From Sulfuricurvum sp. (GTDB lineage Bacteria > Campylobacterota > Campylobacteria > Campylobacterales > Sulfurimonadaceae): a DNA stretch of 51,369 nucleotides. The notes below the pieces were generated by a model. It was not told the DNA's origin and ran no database searches. It worked only from the letters and a program-made list of their open reading frames with translations. This document shows, piece after piece, positions 17,409 through 28,070 of this stretch. A program made the translations under genes and the position numbers. Location of the stretch: the NCBI RefSeq assembly GCF_028712165.1, contig NZ_JAQTQR010000004.1, forward strand, positions 7,102 through 58,470. Reading direction: 5' to 3'. Each line of letters starts with the position of its first letter. The first letter of the stretch is position 1.

Positions 17409-18125
17409 ATGAAAAATATCTGTATCGTAAAAACAGGTTCGACTTTTTCTGCAACACGCGCTGATTTTAATGATTTTGAAGATTGGATTATCAGCCGATT
17501 GGATCTGACACAATCCAGCCCATTCACGGTGAATGTACAAGCAGGGGAGTCTTTGCCCGATCTGAGAGCGTGTGACGGTATCATCCTGACTGGGTCTCAC
17601 TCGATGGTGACAGATGAAGACGTATGGAGTCAAAAAACTGCTCAGTGGCTTAGAGACGTAGTGCATCAAAAAATTCCACTCTTGGCAATATGTTACGGGC
17701 ATCAACTGCTCGCTAAATCTTTAGGCGGCGTATCGGATTATCATCCTAACGGTATGGAGATCGGTACGGTAGAAATCAAGCTCACTGAAGATATTCAAGA
17801 TGATCCGCTGTTCTGTGAACTTCCTGATCGTTTATTTGCCCATACGATTCACTCTCAGACGGTATTGGAACTCCCTTGCTGTGCTGTAAAGCTTGCCTAT
17901 AATTCACATGATGAAAATCATGCGTTCAGGATTGGAAAATGTGCTTGGGGCGTTCAATTTCATCCGGAGTTTACTAGAGCTATTATGAACGCTTATATTG
18001 AAGAAGTTGCGAAAACAGAGAAGTTTGACGTAGAACAAAAACAGAAATTGCTTGAGCAATTGCAAGAAACAGAGGAGTCCAATGCGCTTTTGAAAAAATT
18101 TGAGAGCCTAGTTGGACAATATTAA
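17409..18125 (+). CDS. Class I glutamine amidotransferase (GMP synthase-like)
   Basis: The protein is a triad glutamine amidotransferase of the GMP-synthase-like group. The nucleophile cysteine is in LLAICYGHQLLA, and the histidine and glutamate are in GVQFHPEF. The oxyanion region is GIILTGSHSMV. Several in-frame starts exist: TTG 17349 and ATG at 17367, 17391 and 17409. I chose 17409 (238 residues) because the first beta-strand, ICIVKTG, begins at once, as in relatives. None has a strong ribosome-binding site. Members act as stand-alone amidases or hydrolases of gamma-glutamyl compounds. Here there is no synthetase partner nearby, so the substrate is unknown. Confidence 0.75.
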   Translation: MKNICIVKTGSTFSATRADFNDFEDWIISRLDLTQSSPFTVNVQAGESLPDLRACDGIILTGSHSMVTDEDVWSQKTAQWLRDVVHQKIPLLAICYGHQLLAKSLGGVSDYHPNGMEIGTVEIKLTEDIQDDPLFCELPDRLFAHTIHSQTVLELPCCAVKLAYNSHDENHAFRIGKCAWGVQFHPEFTRAIMNAYIEEVAKTEKFDVEQKQKLLEQLQETEESNALLKKFESLVGQY

Positions 18126-18185
18126 CCATTCTCAATGAGAGCATTTAGAATTTTGCGTCAGTGATTCCGATTTAGTTTAGATAAA

Positions 18186-19694
18186 TTATCTTTTTCGATA
18201 ACTCAATGCTTCTAATAAATGTCCTTTCCTAATCTCTTCAGAGTCTTCGATATCGGCGATCGTCCGAGCTACTTTAAGAACTCGGCTTACTGCCCGAAAT
18301 GATAATCCGAATCTTCCTATCGCCTGATCGATTACCTGCTGAGCTTCTGAATTTAATGGACAGTATTGTGCTATCTCAGCATCGCTTAGCGCACCGTTGA
18401 GTCGTTCTTGCCCCCGTTGTTTTTGACGTAAAAAGGCCTGACGTACGATCGTATGAAGATCGTGTGAAGTGACACTGGATTTATCTTCGGAACTGACAGC
18501 ATGCATTTGCACATACAGGTCGATGCGATCCAAAAAAGGGTCCGAGAGACGTGATTTATATCGATTGATTTCCAAATCACTGCATCGACAGGCTACGGAA
18601 GTACTGAAGAGATTTCCGCAAGGGCAGGGGTTCATCGCCGCAACAAATAAAAAATTGGCATCATAGGTCACTTTTGTATTGACACGTGAGATGCGGATAT
18701 GGCGATCTTCCAATGGCTCGCGTAATGCCTCAAGAACACTTTTGGAAAAGTGGGGAAGTTCGTCAAAGAACAGTATTCCCCCATGTGCCAATCCTACTTC
18801 ACCAATTTGTGCTTTATGTGTGCCGCCACCGAAGATACTTGCCCCAGTACTGGAGTGATGCGGTGAGCGAAAAGGGCGTGAAGGGGTAAAGGTCGGCTCT
18901 TTGCCTTCCAATATCTCAAGTTTGGCACATTCGAGCATTTCATCGTTATGAAGAGGAGGCATGATATGAACCAACCGTTTGGCAATCATCGATTTACCCG
19001 ATCCAGGGGAACCTTCCAAGAGAAGATTATGCATTCCGCATGCCGCGATCAAAGCAGAGCGCTTGGCGTGTTCCTGTCCTTTGATTTCACTAAAATCAAG
19101 GGGGTAATGCTGATGAAAATAATAGGTTTGATCATTATGGATGACGTGATTAAAATCAAAAGAGGAAACATGTGACTGGGATTTTGGAAGTTCTTCGGCA
19201 CGTAACAGATTGAGCGTATCGGTAAGGGAGTTAACTCCGAAAAATTCAATTCCCGGTATTTTAGAGAGTTTAGGCAAGCTTATGTTGGGGACAATAGCGC
19301 GTGTAATTGCCCCTTGATTCGCCAAAGAGAGAATGATAGGGTAGAGTAGGGTATTTTCGGTAACATTCCCATCCAGCCCCAGTTCTCCAAATACGTACCA
19401 ATCTTCTATATTCCCGTCATAGTTTTCTAATGCAATGAGTGCCGCGATAGGAAGGTCGAAATGGGAGCCTTCTTTGCGCAAATCGCTAGGAGCCAGATTA
19501 ACAGTGAGCCGTTTTGGTGGAAATGTGAAACCGTTGCTCAAAAGGGCAGATTTAACCCGCTCTTTGGACTCGGTGATTGCGGTATTGGCCATACCGACAA
19601 TGGTAAAGGCCGGAAGCCCTTTCGTAGCGGTAAATTGAACCTCCACGGTTTTAGCGTCTATTCCTTCGAATGTTGCGCATTGCAATTGTTTCAT
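18186..19694 (-). CDS. comM: YifB/ComM family AAA+ ATPase (Mg-chelatase-like)
   Basis: The 502-residue protein has an N-terminal Lon-like domain (about residues 1-170, AFTIVGMANTAITESKERVKSAL), a AAA+ Mg-chelatase-like core with Walker A in EGSPGSGKSMIAKRL (about 230) and Walker B in GGILFFDELPHFSK (about 310), and a C-terminal helical domain (about 400-500). A Cys cluster, NPCPCGNLFSTSVACRC, is typical of the family. ComM is a hexameric helicase that promotes branch migration during natural transformation. It is alone on its transcript and convergent with the amidotransferase gene. Confidence 0.92.
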   Translation of the reverse strand: MKQLQCATFEGIDAKTVEVQFTATKGLPAFTIVGMANTAITESKERVKSALLSNGFTFPPKRLTVNLAPSDLRKEGSHFDLPIAALIALENYDGNIEDWYVFGELGLDGNVTENTLLYPIILSLANQGAITRAIVPNISLPKLSKIPGIEFFGVNSLTDTLNLLRAEELPKSQSHVSSFDFNHVIHNDQTYYFHQHYPLDFSEIKGQEHAKRSALIAACGMHNLLLEGSPGSGKSMIAKRLVHIMPPLHNDEMLECAKLEILEGKEPTFTPSRPFRSPHHSSTGASIFGGGTHKAQIGEVGLAHGGILFFDELPHFSKSVLEALREPLEDRHIRISRVNTKVTYDANFLFVAAMNPCPCGNLFSTSVACRCSDLEINRYKSRLSDPFLDRIDLYVQMHAVSSEDKSSVTSHDLHTIVRQAFLRQKQRGQERLNGALSDAEIAQYCPLNSEAQQVIDQAIGRFGLSFRAVSRVLKVARTIADIEDSEEIRKGHLLEALSYRKR

Positions 19695-19766
19695 CCCTAC
19701 TCCATTGTTTGTTAGAGCAATAGGATAGTGGGAATAAACGTGTAGGCCAGTTGTTCAGTATCTGTC

Positions 19767-20006
19767 TTACCTCTGAGCAATACAAGTCGTATTAAGAGGA
19801 TTTTGCTTACTCAACTGTACTAATTCGCCCTTTTTCCTATCGCAATTTTGTTTGGCTTTTTCGAGCGCTATGTCTGCACTTGTTTTTCCACCGCCTATAT
19901 TTTTTAATACAGCTACGGTACTGAAAAACATAAAGAGGAAGCAGGCTGAAATAATAGCCCCAACCAGATAGATGCTGTAGTATTTTTTATTGAGCAGGAG
20001 TTTCAT
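19767..20006 (-). CDS. Small single-span membrane protein, unknown
   Basis: I do not recognise this 79-residue product. It has a short charged N-terminus (MKLLLNKKYYS), one strongly hydrophobic helix at about residues 11-34, and a lysine-rich tail with two cysteines. The ATG follows a good GGAGG site 6 bases upstream, which supports a real gene. It lies alone between comM and the def terminator. It could be a membrane-anchored or exported peptide. No neighbour gives a hint of function. Confidence 0.6.
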   Translation of the reverse strand: MKLLLNKKYYSIYLVGAIISACFLFMFFSTVAVLKNIGGGKTSADIALEKAKQNCDRKKGELVQLSKQNPLNTTCIAQR

Positions 20007-20165
20007 CGTACACCTCCAAAATGAATTGTCGGTATATTGTAATGCCCTTAAAATAAATACTATTACTGTTTTTCAGAACGGATAAAAAATTTAAGCTTCT
20101 AAATATAACTGCATTTAACTGATAAAGTTATATTAAACGAGGTAATTGTATCAAAAGTAGGGTAG

Positions 20166-20198
20166 GAAAAAATAAATATTGCATATTGCAATATTTAT
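20166..20198 (-). terminator. Rho-independent terminator after def
   Basis: ATAAATATTGCA (20172-20183) and TGCAATATTTAT (20187-20198) form a perfect 12-base inverted repeat with a three-base loop. On the minus strand the stem is followed directly by a run of T residues (20171-20166). It ends the tig-clpP-GGDEF-def operon just past the def stop at 20206. Confidence 0.8.
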
Positions 20199-20205
20199 GA
20201 AAAGG

Positions 20206-20721
20206 TTATTTTTTCTCTTTTTGAGCTTTTTTATACTCTTTTTCAAATTTTTTCCGGCGATAATAGGAGAGTTTTTCGATGAAAAGTTTCCCTTCCAAAT
20301 GATCGATTTCGTGCTGGATTGCGATGGAAAGAAGGTCTGTCGCATGGAGTACACAAGGTTCACCATGTCGATCTTGGTAGTGGAGGGTAAGTGATTCGTA
20401 TCGCTCAACATCCTCGTAGAAACCTGGGACACTTAAACACCCTTCTTGATATAAGACATTTCCTCTTGGAGTATGGATAACTGGGTTGATAATTTCGATG
20501 AGATTCTCTTTGTGCTGTTTTCCGTCTTCATCAGGTATACAGAGGATAATGGCACGAATAGGGTTCGCAACCTGTATCGAGGCTAATCCGATTCCGTTTG
20601 AACTCATCATGGTTTCATACATATCATCTAAAAAACGGTGCAGCAAGCCATCAAAATTGGTTACCTCAAGGGAACGGGTTTTAAGTTGTTTGTCTGGATA
20701 AGTAATAATTGGGAGAATCAT
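20206..20721 (-). CDS. def: Peptide deformylase
   Basis: This 171-residue metalloenzyme removes the formyl group from nascent proteins. The three motifs are present: GIGLASIQV (motif 1, usually GxGLAAxQ, with Ser in place of one Ala), EGCLSVPG with the metal-binding Cys, and QHEIDHLEGKLF with the two His ligands and catalytic Glu. It is the last gene of the trigger factor - ClpP - GGDEF - def operon, 7 bases after the GGDEF gene, and is followed by a strong terminator. The tail is rich in Lys and Glu. Confidence 0.95.
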   Translation of the reverse strand: MILPIITYPDKQLKTRSLEVTNFDGLLHRFLDDMYETMMSSNGIGLASIQVANPIRAIILCIPDEDGKQHKENLIEIINPVIHTPRGNVLYQEGCLSVPGFYEDVERYESLTLHYQDRHGEPCVLHATDLLSIAIQHEIDHLEGKLFIEKLSYYRRKKFEKEYKKAQKEKK

Positions 20722-20728
20722 AGTGACC

Positions 20729-21760
20729 TTACGAATTGCAGACCATGTAGCGGAGGGTAGGTTCCTTGTCTGCCGCTTCCATAGCGTTTAATGTGCATAC
20801 GAGAGTTTGCTCAACTCCGACGGATGAATTAAGCTCAGCGACGCCGATGGCGATACGCAGTTGAATTTCCTGCTCAGCTAGGAAAAAGTTACTGGAGGCG
20901 ACAAGGTCAAATAGACGCTCTGAAGCTCGCTTTGCACTCTCCAAATCGGTATGTTTGAGTACCATAGCAAATATACCTTCCCCGTAGTGGGCAACAACAT
21001 CACTGCGTCGTGATGTTTTGAGAAGCAATCGGGCAACCGTTCGTACCATCAGCTGCTGTGCTTTTTCGCTTTGAATCGCATTGGCATCTTTGGAGAGACG
21101 TACGGTAATCAGTGAGCTTTTATGCTTGAATTCATCGATAAGATGACACTCTTGTTCGAGTCTCATAATAAGATAGCGTTTGTTATAAACTCCAAATTGG
21201 TTGTCAAAGATCGTCTCGTTTTCAACTTGCTTGACGATGCTCGCAGTCTCATCATAAATAGTCTTCATATGGGTAACCTGTTTTTTCAGGATACCGCTTA
21301 GTTTGCCGACATCATTCCCCAATGAGGCAAGTAAATCGTTTGCTCCGCTCAAAGAAGGGATATTTTTGATCTCTTCTTTTCGTTTGTCCAAAATTTTCTC
21401 CATAAGGGAGATGTTTTTGTACAAGGTAGCGCTGAGTTGAAGAATACTTTTGACTGAGGAAAATCCGCGTTTGAGAGTTTTTTCCAGCTCAATGCTTTTT
21501 TCATCTTCATTATTTTCTTCAAGCTCTAAGATTGCACCGATTTGACGGCGAAGACTTTCACTTTTTTCTTCCAAAATACGGTCGAAATAGAGTGAAAAAT
21601 TATTAGGAGTAGGGGGGAGATTATCCGAGATAAGGGCGGTGAGGACCTCTTTTGCGAATATTTCAAGATCGCTGGTAGGATCACCTAAAGAATTGGCACT
21701 GATAAATCCCTCTTCGCCGCTTTGGCGTTGTGAGCGTTTAGGATCAGCGATCGTCGCCAT
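20729..21760 (-). CDS. GGDEF-domain protein with degenerate active site
   Basis: The 343-residue protein has a helical N-terminal half (about residues 20-180, charged, coiled-coil-like) and a C-terminal GGDEF-type domain (about 185-340). The signature region reads RRSDVVAHYGEGIFAMVL, so the catalytic GGDEF loop is GEGIF at about 260-264. Loss of the aspartate and changed glycine pattern predict no cyclic-di-GMP synthesis. Degenerate domains often bind nucleotide or partner proteins. It lies between def and clpP, 7 and 10 bases from each, and must share their transcript. In C. jejuni def and clpP are adjacent without this gene. It has no membrane span. Confidence 0.75.
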   Translation of the reverse strand: MATIADPKRSQRQSGEEGFISANSLGDPTSDLEIFAKEVLTALISDNLPPTPNNFSLYFDRILEEKSESLRRQIGAILELEENNEDEKSIELEKTLKRGFSSVKSILQLSATLYKNISLMEKILDKRKEEIKNIPSLSGANDLLASLGNDVGKLSGILKKQVTHMKTIYDETASIVKQVENETIFDNQFGVYNKRYLIMRLEQECHLIDEFKHKSSLITVRLSKDANAIQSEKAQQLMVRTVARLLLKTSRRSDVVAHYGEGIFAMVLKHTDLESAKRASERLFDLVASSNFFLAEQEIQLRIAIGVAELNSSVGVEQTLVCTLNAMEAADKEPTLRYMVCNS

Positions 21761-21770
21761 CTTTTAGCCT

Positions 21771-22367
21771 TTACTTCTCTTCTTTTTCTTTTTGAACAAG
21801 TACTTCGTCGATGATACCATAAGTCACCGCTTCAGCAGCTGACATGAAGTTATCACGATCGGTATCTTTTTCAAGTTTCTTAACGCTTTGCCCGCAGTTT
21901 TTAGCCAAAATCTCGTTGAGCTCTGCTTTCATACGTAAAATTTCTTTCGCTTGAATCTCGATATCGGTTGCCTGGCCTTGTGCACCGCCGAGAGGTTGAT
22001 GGATCATGATACGTGCATGAGGCAGGGCATAACGTTTTCCTTTTGCACCTGAGCTGAGCAAGAATGCACCCATGGATGCCGCTTGACCGATACAAATAGT
22101 ACAGACATCCGGACGGATGTAGTTCATCGTATCATAGATTGCCATTCCCGAGGTGATAACACCACCGGGAGAGTTGATATAAAAATAGATATCTTTTTGT
22201 GGATCTTCCGCTTCCAAAAAGAGCAATTGTGCCACAATAGAAGAGGCAACAGGGTCGTTTACCTCTCCGCTGAGCATGATAATACGGTCTTTGAGAAGAC
22301 GTGAATAGATATCATATGAGCGCTCTCCGCGCCCCGTTTTTTCAATGACGTAAGGGATATAGCTCAT
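21771..22367 (-). CDS. clpP: ATP-dependent Clp protease, proteolytic subunit
   Basis: This 198-residue serine protease forms the tetradecameric chamber fed by ClpX or ClpA. The catalytic triad is visible as S98 (GQAASMG), H123 (MIHQP) and D172 (DTDRDNF). Length and motifs are standard. Its ATG at 22367 overlaps the trigger factor stop by one base (TAATG), so the two are translationally coupled. This clpP-tig pairing, with def downstream, is conserved in Campylobacter. Confidence 0.97.
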   Translation of the reverse strand: MSYIPYVIEKTGRGERSYDIYSRLLKDRIIMLSGEVNDPVASSIVAQLLFLEAEDPQKDIYFYINSPGGVITSGMAIYDTMNYIRPDVCTICIGQAASMGAFLLSSGAKGKRYALPHARIMIHQPLGGAQGQATDIEIQAKEILRMKAELNEILAKNCGQSVKKLEKDTDRDNFMSAAEAVTYGIIDEVLVQKEKEEK

Positions 22368-23668
22368 TATGCCTCTTTGATTTTATCGTTAAGCAATTTA
22401 CTCAACACACGATCTTCGATCATCGCCATTTGAATGGCAGGAAGATACCCGGATTCTTGGTAGTGTTTGTAAACCGCAGCAGGATCTTGACCCATTTGCA
22501 TTGCTTCGTAATAGATTGTTTGCATCAATTCTTGCTCGTTAACGATGATGTTTTCAGCTTTTGCCAAAGCATCAACAATGAAGGTTGCTTTAACCGCGCG
22601 GCATGCATCGTCGCGGAACGTTTCACGCATTGCTTTTACTTGTTCAGCATCGTTGCGGAGTTCTTCGAGTTGCGCTTCGCTTAAGTCGCGTGCTTTTTTA
22701 TTGAGTGCCATATCCATCTCTTGTTCTACGATGAACTCCGGAAGATCAATAGTGTATGCAGATACAAATGTTTCCATCAAATTAGGTTTGAGTTCATCGT
22801 TGTAGAGGCTACTCATTGCTTCACTTTGAAGTTGTTCTTTCACTTTTTCTTTGAGCATATCAACGCTTGCATCGTCAAATCCAGGAAGCATTTTTTTCGC
22901 CAATTCGTCATCGATGACTACCGCTTCTTTGGTTTGGATCGCATTGATTTTTACTTTAAATTGAGCCGGTTTTCCCGCTAGTTTTGCTCCGCCGTAGTTT
23001 TCAGGGAACGTGACGTCGATGGTTTTTTCTTCATCTTTTTTCATACCGATAACTTGATCTTCAAATCCCGGGATAAATTGGCCGCTTCCGAGACGAAGAG
23101 CGAAGTTTTCAGCTTTCCCCCCCTCGAATGCTTCGCCGTCAACGAACCCTTCAAAATCAAGAAGGGCTGTGTCGCCGCTTACAAGCGCACGGTCTTCATC
23201 GACATTGACCAAAGGTGCTTGCGCTGATGCGAGTTCTTCGATACGCGCAGTGATAGCAGCGTCGTCGATAGCAGGTTTGGTTACATCCGGAACCATCGCT
23301 GCGTAGTCACCGAGTTCGATTGAAGGGCGGGTAGCAACGATAACTTCAACATCAATACCGTTGTCGTTTTTTTCAAATTTAGAAATTTGAGGTTCACCGA
23401 TTAATGTATCAGAAGCGATTTTCATCTCTTCGAGAGCTGCGCTCAAAAGGTCGCGTAACGCTTGCGCTTCGGCATCTTGAACCAAACGCTCACCGTATTG
23501 CTTTTTCACCGCACTGACGGGGACTTTTCCTTTGCGGAAACCGGCAATTTTTACATCTTTAGAGAGTTGATTGGCGATTTTTTCGATGTTGCTATCGATG
23601 GTACCGCGAGTGATAGCCGCATTGATTTTTGCGTTGGCTGAGTCGATTTTATTGGTTGTAATTTGCAT
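22367..23668 (-). CDS. tig: Trigger factor (ribosome-associated chaperone/PPIase)
   Basis: The 433-residue protein has the trigger factor order: ribosome-binding N-domain with the signature-like GFRKGKVP at about residues 43-50, FKBP-type prolyl isomerase domain (about 150-240, [20 protein letters not shown]), then a helical C-terminal chaperone domain. It binds nascent chains at the ribosome exit tunnel. It is the first gene of the operon that continues with clpP, the GGDEF protein and def, all acting on or near new proteins except the GGDEF protein. It is divergent from folE. Confidence 0.97.
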   Translation of the reverse strand: MQITTNKIDSANAKINAAITRGTIDSNIEKIANQLSKDVKIAGFRKGKVPVSAVKKQYGERLVQDAEAQALRDLLSAALEEMKIASDTLIGEPQISKFEKNDNGIDVEVIVATRPSIELGDYAAMVPDVTKPAIDDAAITARIEELASAQAPLVNVDEDRALVSGDTALLDFEGFVDGEAFEGGKAENFALRLGSGQFIPGFEDQVIGMKKDEEKTIDVTFPENYGGAKLAGKPAQFKVKINAIQTKEAVVIDDELAKKMLPGFDDASVDMLKEKVKEQLQSEAMSSLYNDELKPNLMETFVSAYTIDLPEFIVEQEMDMALNKKARDLSEAQLEELRNDAEQVKAMRETFRDDACRAVKATFIVDALAKAENIIVNEQELMQTIYYEAMQMGQDPAAVYKHYQESGYLPAIQMAMIEDRVLSKLLNDKIKEA

Positions 23669-23806
23669 TGAATCCCTTTTGCTGTTATGTCACTATGTGA
23701 TCAAATGGGGGCAATAATATCCAAAAAGGGTTAATTGTACGCTGAATTAAAATAAAAGCAAAGACATGATACAGTCCTATTAATAATATTCAGCATGAGA
23801 GAATCG

Positions 23807-24394
23807 ATGTCAAACCCAAAAGATCAACAAAATTTTGAAGAAGCGGTCAAAACCATGATGCGCTATGTCGGAGAAGACGTAAACCGTGAGGGGTTGGAAA
23901 AGACCCCCGGCCGTGTATTGAAAGCGTATGAGTTTATGTTCGGCGGCTATCAGGAAGATCCGCAGACTATTTTGAATTCTGCTATGTTTTCCAGCAGCAA
24001 TGATGAAATGGTATTGATCAAAGATATCGAATTTTACTCAACTTGCGAGCATCATCTTCTTCCGATTATCGGTCGTGCGCATGTGGCGTATATCCCGGAC
24101 GGAAAAGTAGTCGGGCTCTCCAAGATTCCACGCGTGGTGGACGTTTTTGCACGGCGGATGCAAATCCAAGAGCAGCTCACCGAACAAATAGCCGATGCGC
24201 TGATGGAAGCGGTCTCTCCAAAAGGGGTTGCGGTTGTTATTCAGGCACGCCACATGTGTATGGAGATGCGCGGGGTTCAAAAAATCAGTTCGACGACGAC
24301 TTCGAGTGCATTGCGCGGATTGTTTAAACGTGATGAAAAAACGCGGATGGAATTTTTCAGCCTCATCAATTCCTCTAGCGGTAACCGCTACTAA
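23807..24394 (+). CDS. folE: GTP cyclohydrolase I
   Basis: The enzyme converts GTP to dihydroneopterin triphosphate, the first step of folate synthesis. Zinc-ligand motifs are clear: STCEHHLLP with Cys and two His, and [11 protein letters not shown] with the second Cys. [23 protein letters not shown] is the conserved helix. I chose the ATG at 23807 (195 residues), with a GAGAG stretch upstream. The ATG at 23795 would add MRES and is also possible. fliI follows 3 bases after its stop, the same pairing as in C. jejuni. Confidence 0.95.
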   Translation: MSNPKDQQNFEEAVKTMMRYVGEDVNREGLEKTPGRVLKAYEFMFGGYQEDPQTILNSAMFSSSNDEMVLIKDIEFYSTCEHHLLPIIGRAHVAYIPDGKVVGLSKIPRVVDVFARRMQIQEQLTEQIADALMEAVSPKGVAVVIQARHMCMEMRGVQKISSTTTSSALRGLFKRDEKTRMEFFSLINSSSGNRY

Positions 24395-24397
24395 ATT

Positions 24398-25705
24398 ATG
24401 CCGTTAAAAGCACTTCGCAGCCGTTTAGGGATTGAAAAGCTCACAACCGTATTCGGTACAGTGACGAAAATCAGTCCTACCGTCATTGTTGCGGAAGGGC
24501 TGCATGTCAGTATCGGTGATACCGTGCTGATGATCTCAGAAGTCAATGGTGCAGAGGCTATGGGGATGGTGAGCGAAGTAGAACGCAACCGTTTTTTCAT
24601 AACACCGTTTCGATTTATCGAAGGATTTCGTGCCGGAGACAAAGTCTATCCGAATCAGACCGGAATGATGATCGAAGTCGGAGAGGCTCTGTTGGGACGG
24701 GTCGTTGATCCGTTTATGAACCCTATCGACGGAAAAGGGCCTATCGGAGGAACCCATCTCGAGTCGATCATTAAAGCCCCTATTGCGGCAATGAAGCGGG
24801 GAATGATCGATGAACCGTTCAGTGTCGGGGTGAAAACGATCGATGGATTGCTCACTTGCGGGAAAGGGCAAAAACTCGGGATTTTTGCAGGAAGCGGGGT
24901 TGGTAAATCGACGTTGATGGGGATGATTGTCCGTGGCGCCGATGCACCGATCAAAGTGGTAGCCTTGATCGGGGAGCGGGGACGTGAAGTCCCCGAATTT
25001 ATCGAAAAATCGCTCGGCGGCAATCTCGAAAACACCGTTTTGGTCGTTGCGACGAGTGACGATTCACCGCTTATGCGGAAATACGGTGCGTTTAGTGCGA
25101 TGAGTGTGGCGGAGTATTTTAAAGGCAAAGGGCATGATGTCCTTTTTATGATGGATTCGGTAACCCGTTTTGCAATGGCGCAGCGGGAGATCGGTCTGGC
25201 TCTCGGAGAACCTCCTACCTCGAAAGGGTATCCCCCATCATCTCTTACACTGTTGCCGCAATTGATGGAACGTGCAGGTAAAGAGGAAGGGAACGGTTCG
25301 ATTACCGCTTTTTTCACGGTACTCGTCGAAGGAGATGATTTGAGTGATCCGATCGCCGATCAATCACGATCGATTTTGGATGGACACATTGTCCTCTCTC
25401 GCGAATTGACCGATTTCGGTATTTACCCTCCGATTCATATTCTGAATTCCGCTTCGAGGGTAATGAATGATATTATTACTCCGGAACATCTTGCTGCCGT
25501 TAGACGTTTCCGACGTCTCTATACACTGTTAAAAGAGAATGAGATGTTAATTCGGATCGGTGCATATGTACAGGGGACCGATAGGGAACTGGATGAAGCA
25601 ATGGCTAAAAAAGCCAAAATGGAAGCGTTTCTTTCTCAAGAGTCTATGAGTATTTCCCACTTCCAAGAGACTATCGATCAGTTGATCGATTTGATGGGGA
25701 GTTGA
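24398..25705 (+). CDS. fliI: Flagellum-specific ATPase of the export apparatus
   Basis: The 435-residue protein is an F1-beta-like ATPase that powers flagellar type III export with FliH and FliJ. Walker A is GSGVGKST at about residues 165-172, Walker B is VLFMMDSVTRFAMAQREIGLA near 250, and the FliI/YscN signature PSSLTLLPQLMERAG follows. No fliH is beside it, since flagellar genes are scattered in this phylum. It starts 3 bases after folE and should be co-transcribed. Its presence implies a motile cell. Confidence 0.96.
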   Translation: MPLKALRSRLGIEKLTTVFGTVTKISPTVIVAEGLHVSIGDTVLMISEVNGAEAMGMVSEVERNRFFITPFRFIEGFRAGDKVYPNQTGMMIEVGEALLGRVVDPFMNPIDGKGPIGGTHLESIIKAPIAAMKRGMIDEPFSVGVKTIDGLLTCGKGQKLGIFAGSGVGKSTLMGMIVRGADAPIKVVALIGERGREVPEFIEKSLGGNLENTVLVVATSDDSPLMRKYGAFSAMSVAEYFKGKGHDVLFMMDSVTRFAMAQREIGLALGEPPTSKGYPPSSLTLLPQLMERAGKEEGNGSITAFFTVLVEGDDLSDPIADQSRSILDGHIVLSRELTDFGIYPPIHILNSASRVMNDIITPEHLAAVRRFRRLYTLLKENEMLIRIGAYVQGTDRELDEAMAKKAKMEAFLSQESMSISHFQETIDQLIDLMGS

Positions 25706-25787
25706 TTGATTCCTTAAAGCAGTCTAAGCATAAAAAACCCTTAAGGTGAATATAACATCGTTTGCACTATTATCCCAAAAGTTAAAC

Positions 25788-25804
25788 AAGACTAATTTAG
25801 TCTT
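25788..25804. promoter_or_regulatory. IscR type 1-like palindrome upstream of nifS
   Basis: AAGACTAATTTAGTCTT is a 17-base near-perfect palindrome 29 bases before nifS. Its core, GACTAATTTAGTC, fits the IscR type 1 core pattern GACT-RWWWY-AGTC at every position. Type 1 sites bind Fe-S-loaded IscR and repress isc genes. A TATTAT at 25768-25773 may be a -10. No iscR gene is in the window, so the regulator would be an unlinked Rrf2-family protein. Confidence 0.5.
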
Positions 25805-25811
25805 TTATTAG

Positions 25812-27047
<1,236 letters not shown>

Positions 27048-27058
27048 AAGGAACCACT

Positions 27059-28033
27059 ATGGCAAAAAATGATCTATTGGGCGGATCTCTTTGGGATCAG
27101 TACTCAAATAAAGTAACTACGTTGATGAATAACCCTCATAATCAAGGTGAAATCAGCGAAGAAGAAGCTGCAGCGGAAGGACACAAACTGATCGTTGCCG
27201 ATTTTGGAGCGGAGAGTTGCGGTGATGCCGTCCGTTTATACTGGGCGGTCGATCCTGCTACGGATACAATTGTAAAATCAAAATTCAAAAGTTTCGGGTG
27301 CGGTACGGCGATTGCAAGTTCAGATATGATGGCAGAGCTTTGTATCGGAAAAACGGTTCAAGAAGCGGTCAAAATTACGAATATCGATGTGGAAAAAGCA
27401 CTTCGTGACGATCCGGAAACTCCAGCTGTTCCACCTCAAAAAATGCACTGTTCGGTTATGGCATATGATGTTATCAAAAAAGCAGCAGGGCTTTACCTCG
27501 GTGTGGATGAGAACAGTTTCGAAGATGAGATTATCGTGTGCGAATGTGCCCGTGTAAGTCTTGGAACGTTGCGTGAAGTCATTAAGCTCAATGATCTTAA
27601 AACGGTTGAGCAGGTAACCGATTATACGAAAGCTGGCGGCTTTTGTAAGTCTTGTATCAAACCGGGCGGACATGAAGCGCGTGAATACTATCTTGTTGAC
27701 ATTCTCGCTGATGTACGTGCTGAAATGGATCAAGAGAAAATGCGTTCCGCTGCAGATGCCGGAGCGATGGGTGACTTTGAATCAATGACACTGGTACAGA
27801 AAATCAAAGCGATTGACAGTGTTGTGGATGATTCCATCCGACAGTTCTTGGTCATGGACGGCGGTAATATGGAAGTTATCGATATTAAAGACTCTCCGGA
27901 ATATATCGATGTCTATATCCGTTATTTGGGTGCATGTAATGGATGTGCGAGTTCAAGTACCGGAACATTGTATGCGATCGAAGCGACACTCAAAGAAAAA
28001 CTTTCTCAGAAAATCCGCGTATTACCAATTTAA
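27059..28033 (+). CDS. nifU: NifU Fe-S cluster scaffold
   Basis: The full three-part NifU plan is present in 324 residues. The IscU-like N-domain has cysteines in ESCGDAV, GCGTAIASSD and MHCSVMAYD. The central [2Fe-2S] part has CECARVS and CKSCIKPGG. The C-terminal Nfu domain has the CNGCASSSTGT cluster site. I chose the ATG at 27059, after AAAGGAA. An earlier frame from 27029 would overlap nifS and add 10 odd residues. It builds and transfers Fe-S clusters using sulfur from NifS. Confidence 0.95.
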   Translation: MAKNDLLGGSLWDQYSNKVTTLMNNPHNQGEISEEEAAAEGHKLIVADFGAESCGDAVRLYWAVDPATDTIVKSKFKSFGCGTAIASSDMMAELCIGKTVQEAVKITNIDVEKALRDDPETPAVPPQKMHCSVMAYDVIKKAAGLYLGVDENSFEDEIIVCECARVSLGTLREVIKLNDLKTVEQVTDYTKAGGFCKSCIKPGGHEAREYYLVDILADVRAEMDQEKMRSAADAGAMGDFESMTLVQKIKAIDSVVDDSIRQFLVMDGGNMEVIDIKDSPEYIDVYIRYLGACNGCASSSTGTLYAIEATLKEKLSQKIRVLPI

Positions 28034-28045
28034 TACGTTCTTCTT

Positions 28046-28065
28046 ATTCCCGCTTATGCGGGAAT
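28046..28065. terminator. Stem-loop between convergent nifU and RTX gene
   Basis: ATTCCCGC and GCGGGAAT form a perfect 8-base stem with a TTAT loop. It sits 13 bases after nifU and 6 bases from the end of the convergent RTX gene, so it could stop transcription from either side. Neither flank has a long T-tract, so termination is probable but not certain. Confidence 0.55.
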
Positions 28066-28070
28066 TGATA

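Noticed and set aside
24655-25317. 220-residue open frame opposite fliI
   Set aside because: fliI has full family motifs and the antisense frame shows only proline/serine-rich composition.
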